Below, piece by piece: positions 40,850-42,766 of a DNA stretch of 42,766 nt. Each line of letters starts with the position of its first letter. The first letter of the stretch is position 1. Made by a program: the position numbers and the translations under genes. Under the pieces are notes generated by a model, which saw nothing but the letters and a program-made list of their open reading frames with translations, had not been told where the DNA came from and ran no database searches. This stretch comes from Candidatus Diapherotrites archaeon CG08_land_8_20_14_0_20_34_12 (lineage in GTDB: Archaea > Iainarchaeota > Iainarchaeia > Iainarchaeales > 0-14-0-20-34-12): the NCBI GenBank assembly GCA_002779065.1, contig PEXL01000017.1:1-42766 (forward strand). The letters run 5' to 3'.

Positions 40850-41511
40850 TGCCTGCTAAAGAAGTTCAAAAAGAATCCAGTATTATCCAAATAATACAGG
40901 ATATGGTAAAAAATGGTGAATCTGAAGAAAAAATAATTGCCACTTTGCAATCTCTTGGGGTAGAACCGGAAAAGGCAAAAAGGCTTCTTTTATTGGGGCA
41001 AGCAGATACCTTTGCACTATTGAGGAATGAGATCAGCAAAATAGTTGCCAATGACTTGGAAAAGGAAAAGCCAAAAACGGTGAAATATCTGCAGGAGCAA
41101 TCGGATATTGTAAGCAAGGAAATGAAAAAAAGGGTAAGTGCGGAAGTAATGGGGGATCTTGAAAAATATGAAAAAAATGTTACAGGGCAAAGCAAGACAT
41201 TTCAACAGCAGATGGGGGATAATATAAAAGCAGTAACTGATTTAACTGACAGGACTAAGAATGCATTAAATGAATTAGGGTTAAGGATTAATACAATTGA
41301 GAAGGATATGGAAGAATTGAAGATTAAGGGTGTAGGGTCAAGAAATAAATTCATTTCATTTGGATTATTATTCCTTGGATTAATCTTCTGCTTCAGCGCA
41401 TTATATCTGTTTTTTACAAATGCCCAGGTAATGAGCATGGAGAACATAATAATTACTGTAGTGATGGCATTAGTAGGAATAACAATTTTGTTTGTTGCTA
41501 CGCTTGTGTAA
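40849..41511 (+). CDS. Coiled-coil protein with two C-terminal membrane helices
   Basis: A 220-residue protein. Residues 1-55 look like a small helical domain (S-I-I-Q-I-I-Q-D-M-V-K-N-G-E), residues 60-155 form a long coiled coil, and residues 165-187 and 197-218 are membrane helices separated by a short loop. The bulk would lie in the cytoplasm. No family recognised. Paired with the preceding membrane protein by a one-base overlap. Confidence 0.55.
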   Translation: MPAKEVQKESSIIQIIQDMVKNGESEEKIIATLQSLGVEPEKAKRLLLLGQADTFALLRNEISKIVANDLEKEKPKTVKYLQEQSDIVSKEMKKRVSAEVMGDLEKYEKNVTGQSKTFQQQMGDNIKAVTDLTDRTKNALNELGLRINTIEKDMEELKIKGVGSRNKFISFGLLFLGLIFCFSALYLFFTNAQVMSMENIIITVVMALVGITILFVATLV

Positions 41512-41536
41512 ACAGGACAAGAAATTTTTTAATATC

Positions 41537-42301
41537 TTAAGGGTTTCTCCTTCTTGGTGCTTTTCTTTCAACTAATTCTAATTGTTTAGCTAGCACTGAA
41601 AGATTAGATATTGTGCCCAAAGCATTATTTACTTCTTTAGGATTTTTCATAAAATAAATAGATTCCTGAAATGCTGCTATTCCAGATAAACATCTTTCAT
41701 AAGGAGACATATGTGCGCTTGCGGTTATTGCAGAAATTCTTCCTGGAAATTCTGTTTCTTTCAGTGATGGAAAATCCTTTTCAAATTCTAAACCAATAAC
41801 TGCTTTTTTAATTCCTGATAAAATACCATTTACTAAAGAATCAGTTCTTCTTCTTTCTTTGTGTGCTTCGCTTTTTACGCCTTTGGCCAGTTTGGGGTAA
41901 TTTCTCTCTGGGTTGCTTCTTCTTGGCAAATCTTTTTCAGGTTTACCTTTAAGTGGCATCCTTCTTCCAAGCGCTTGCCCAGCCGACCTGTTTATTGTTT
42001 CAAGGGCATTTGCTCGCTCTGCTGATGTGCCCATGGAATAAATTGCTTCATTAAATGCGCCGATAAGTGCAGTTTCCCTTTCAGTACGGAAAAAATGCGG
42101 GCTCAGGGTTATTGCTACAATCCTGTCAAAGACAGGAGTATTTTTTATTGAGGGAAATTCTTCTTCAAGGTCTGCTTCAATATGAGCTACCGCAGTAAGC
42201 AATTTCCTCCTTCTAGCTGAACGGTCAGTGCTTCTTCTTAGACTAATGCCTCTTTTTGGATTTCGTGCAACCGGTTTTCTTGCAGAAGTTCTTTGTGGCA
42301 T
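41537..42301 (-). CDS. Basic protein with internal duplication, lineage-specific
   Basis: A 254-residue protein with two related repeats. Repeat 1 (about 34-111) contains LEEEFPSIKNT, DRIVAITLSPHF, ALIGAFNEAIYSM and A-N-A-L-E-T-I. Repeat 2 (about 165-245) contains FEKDFPSLKET, GRISAITASAHM, GIAAFQESIYFM and N-N-A-L-G-T-I. Both ends and the linker are rich in Arg and Lys, starting MPQRTSARKPVARN. The start resembles that of the kinase-like paralogues, suggesting a shared N-terminal tag. No function known. Confidence 0.6.
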   Translation of the reverse strand: MPQRTSARKPVARNPKRGISLRRSTDRSARRRKLLTAVAHIEADLEEEFPSIKNTPVFDRIVAITLSPHFFRTERETALIGAFNEAIYSMGTSAERANALETINRSAGQALGRRMPLKGKPEKDLPRRSNPERNYPKLAKGVKSEAHKERRRTDSLVNGILSGIKKAVIGLEFEKDFPSLKETEFPGRISAITASAHMSPYERCLSGIAAFQESIYFMKNPKEVNNALGTISNLSVLAKQLELVERKAPRRRNP

Positions 42302-42376
42302 ACTAAAAGAATACGCACAAATCAATTAAAGATATTTCGGCTTGTAAATCCTTTTTAAAGGTTCTCGTTTATTATA

Positions 42377-42568
42377 ATGATATTGATTTCTATGATGTTT
42401 CTTGAATTAGAACAGATTATTGTTGAATTGGAAAGAAGGTCCTTAGCTGAAAACAGCGTAAGAAGAAGGGTATTAATTAAGGAAGCAATTGAACGCCTGA
42501 AAAAAGTAAAATCTTTGCTTGATGAAGAAGAAAAAGAAAAGACAATGAACAAAGAATCAAAGCATTAA
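42377..42568 (+). CDS. Small helical protein, hypothetical
   Basis: A 63-residue, highly charged protein with a heptad-like pattern (LELEQIIVELERRS and IKEAIERLKKVKSLLDEEE). It lies between a divergent gene and tRNA-Lys. TTTTTAAAGG about 25 nt before the ATG would give a leaderless message. ATGs at 42392 and 42395 are alternative starts. No family recognised. Confidence 0.5.
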   Translation: MILISMMFLELEQIIVELERRSLAENSVRRRVLIKEAIERLKKVKSLLDEEEKEKTMNKESKH

Positions 42569-42612
42569 ATTCGTTTTTTAAATCCTATTCTAAAGAGTTA
42601 TTTGTACAAAAT

Positions 42613-42702
42613 GGGCCCGTAGCTCAGTTGGCAGAGCACCAGACTCTTAGTTCAATAAAAGGAGCTATCTGGGTGTCCTGGGTTCGAATCCCAGCGGGCT
42701 CG
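42613..42702 (+). tRNA. tRNA-Lys (anticodon CTT) with a 17-nt intron
   Basis: Exon 1 is 42613-42649 (acceptor GGGCCCG, D-arm GCTC/GAGC, anticodon stem CCAGA, loop CTCTTA). Exon 2 is 42667-42702 (A38, TCTGG, variable GTGTC, T-arm CTGGG/CCCAG, acceptor CGGGCTC, discriminator G). The intron 42650-42666 is at 37/38. CTCT/GGAG forms the central helix with bulges TAG and CTA. CCA is not encoded. TTTTTTAAATCC about 30-40 nt upstream is the probable TATA box. Confidence 0.93.
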
Positions 42703-42711
42703 TTACCGAAC

Positions 42712-42766
42712 CTCTCTTTTCTTTACGAAAGAAAAGAGAGTTGAGGTGTGTCAGAGAAAAGAAACC
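42712..42766 (+). repeat. Palindromic element copy 5 (after tRNA-Lys)
   Basis: A perfect 13-bp palindrome CTCTCTTTTCTTT / AAAGAAAAGAGAG with an ACG loop (42712-42740), then TTGAGGTGTGTC and AGAGAAAAGAAAC. It starts 9 nt after the tRNA and may run past the window edge. Confidence 0.65.

Overview
The window is AT-rich archaeal chromosome. Almost every recognisable gene is an archaeal information-processing or core-metabolism type: RNase P p30, ABCE1, Pelota, Elp3, Taw3, archaeal CCA-adding enzyme, aEF1-beta, Rpo6/RpoK, eS17, Rad50, HerA, NurA and Pth2. Both tRNA genes carry bulge-helix-bulge introns, promoters are TATA-type and many leaders are very short. The compact layout, the class III signal-peptide pilins, the lone purF and the lineage-specific small basic proteins suggest a DPANN lineage (Woesearchaeota/Pacearchaeota-like). 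The lineage is an inference; the archaeal assignment is firm.

Layout. 1-520: the decayed 3' end of an IS605-type tnpB with hairpins, under an orphan promoter. 0.5-4.6 kb: RNase P p30, then an MtnA-family isomerase coupled to a class II aldolase, facing an LsrF-like aldolase/thiolase and a zinc alcohol dehydrogenase; together they look like a pentose-phosphate salvage module that releases DHAP. 4.8-9.1 kb: HD-domain protein, membrane OB-fold protein, DUF112/TctA-type transporter, MgtC, JAMM protease coupled to apgM. 9.1-10.8 kb: four overlapping pilin-like genes; a possible partner secretion ATPase is at 22.6-24.1 kb. 10.8-25.5 kb: AsnB-like ATPase, DUF4139 protein, divergent abce1/pelA (ribosome recycling and rescue), purF, a small Rossmann/CARF-like protein, elp3, phosphoesterase-taw3-thpR, cca. 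25.5-29.2 kb: intron-bearing tRNA-Arg, small zinc-finger protein, aef1b, rad50, eS17, rpoK. 29.3-39.2 kb: a DNA-repair-like island holding an inactivated family B DNA polymerase, herA with a 683-residue intein in its P-loop, nurA, a nucleotidyltransferase with an overlapping 55-residue partner, two paralogous kinase-fold-like proteins and a gene interrupted by two in-frame TAG codons. 39.3-42.8 kb: pth2, a thioredoxin-fold protein without its CxxC, membrane proteins, a duplicated basic protein and tRNA-Lys.

The strongest non-gene signal is an 18-bp element, TTCAsCGGAAATCyrCTC on the minus strand. It lies 10 or 12 bp upstream of a TATA box and about 40 bp upstream of the start codons of the inactivated polymerase, herA, nurA and the nucleotidyltransferase. 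A second copy lies before the polymerase gene and one more before the tnpB remnant. This looks like a regulon uniting HerA-NurA end processing with an inactive polymerase. A second repeat family, a pyrimidine/purine palindrome followed by an AGGT-containing linker and an A/G run, occurs five times: twice in inverted orientation inside the tRNA-Arg intron, once after tRNA-Lys, and twice abutting regulon promoters.
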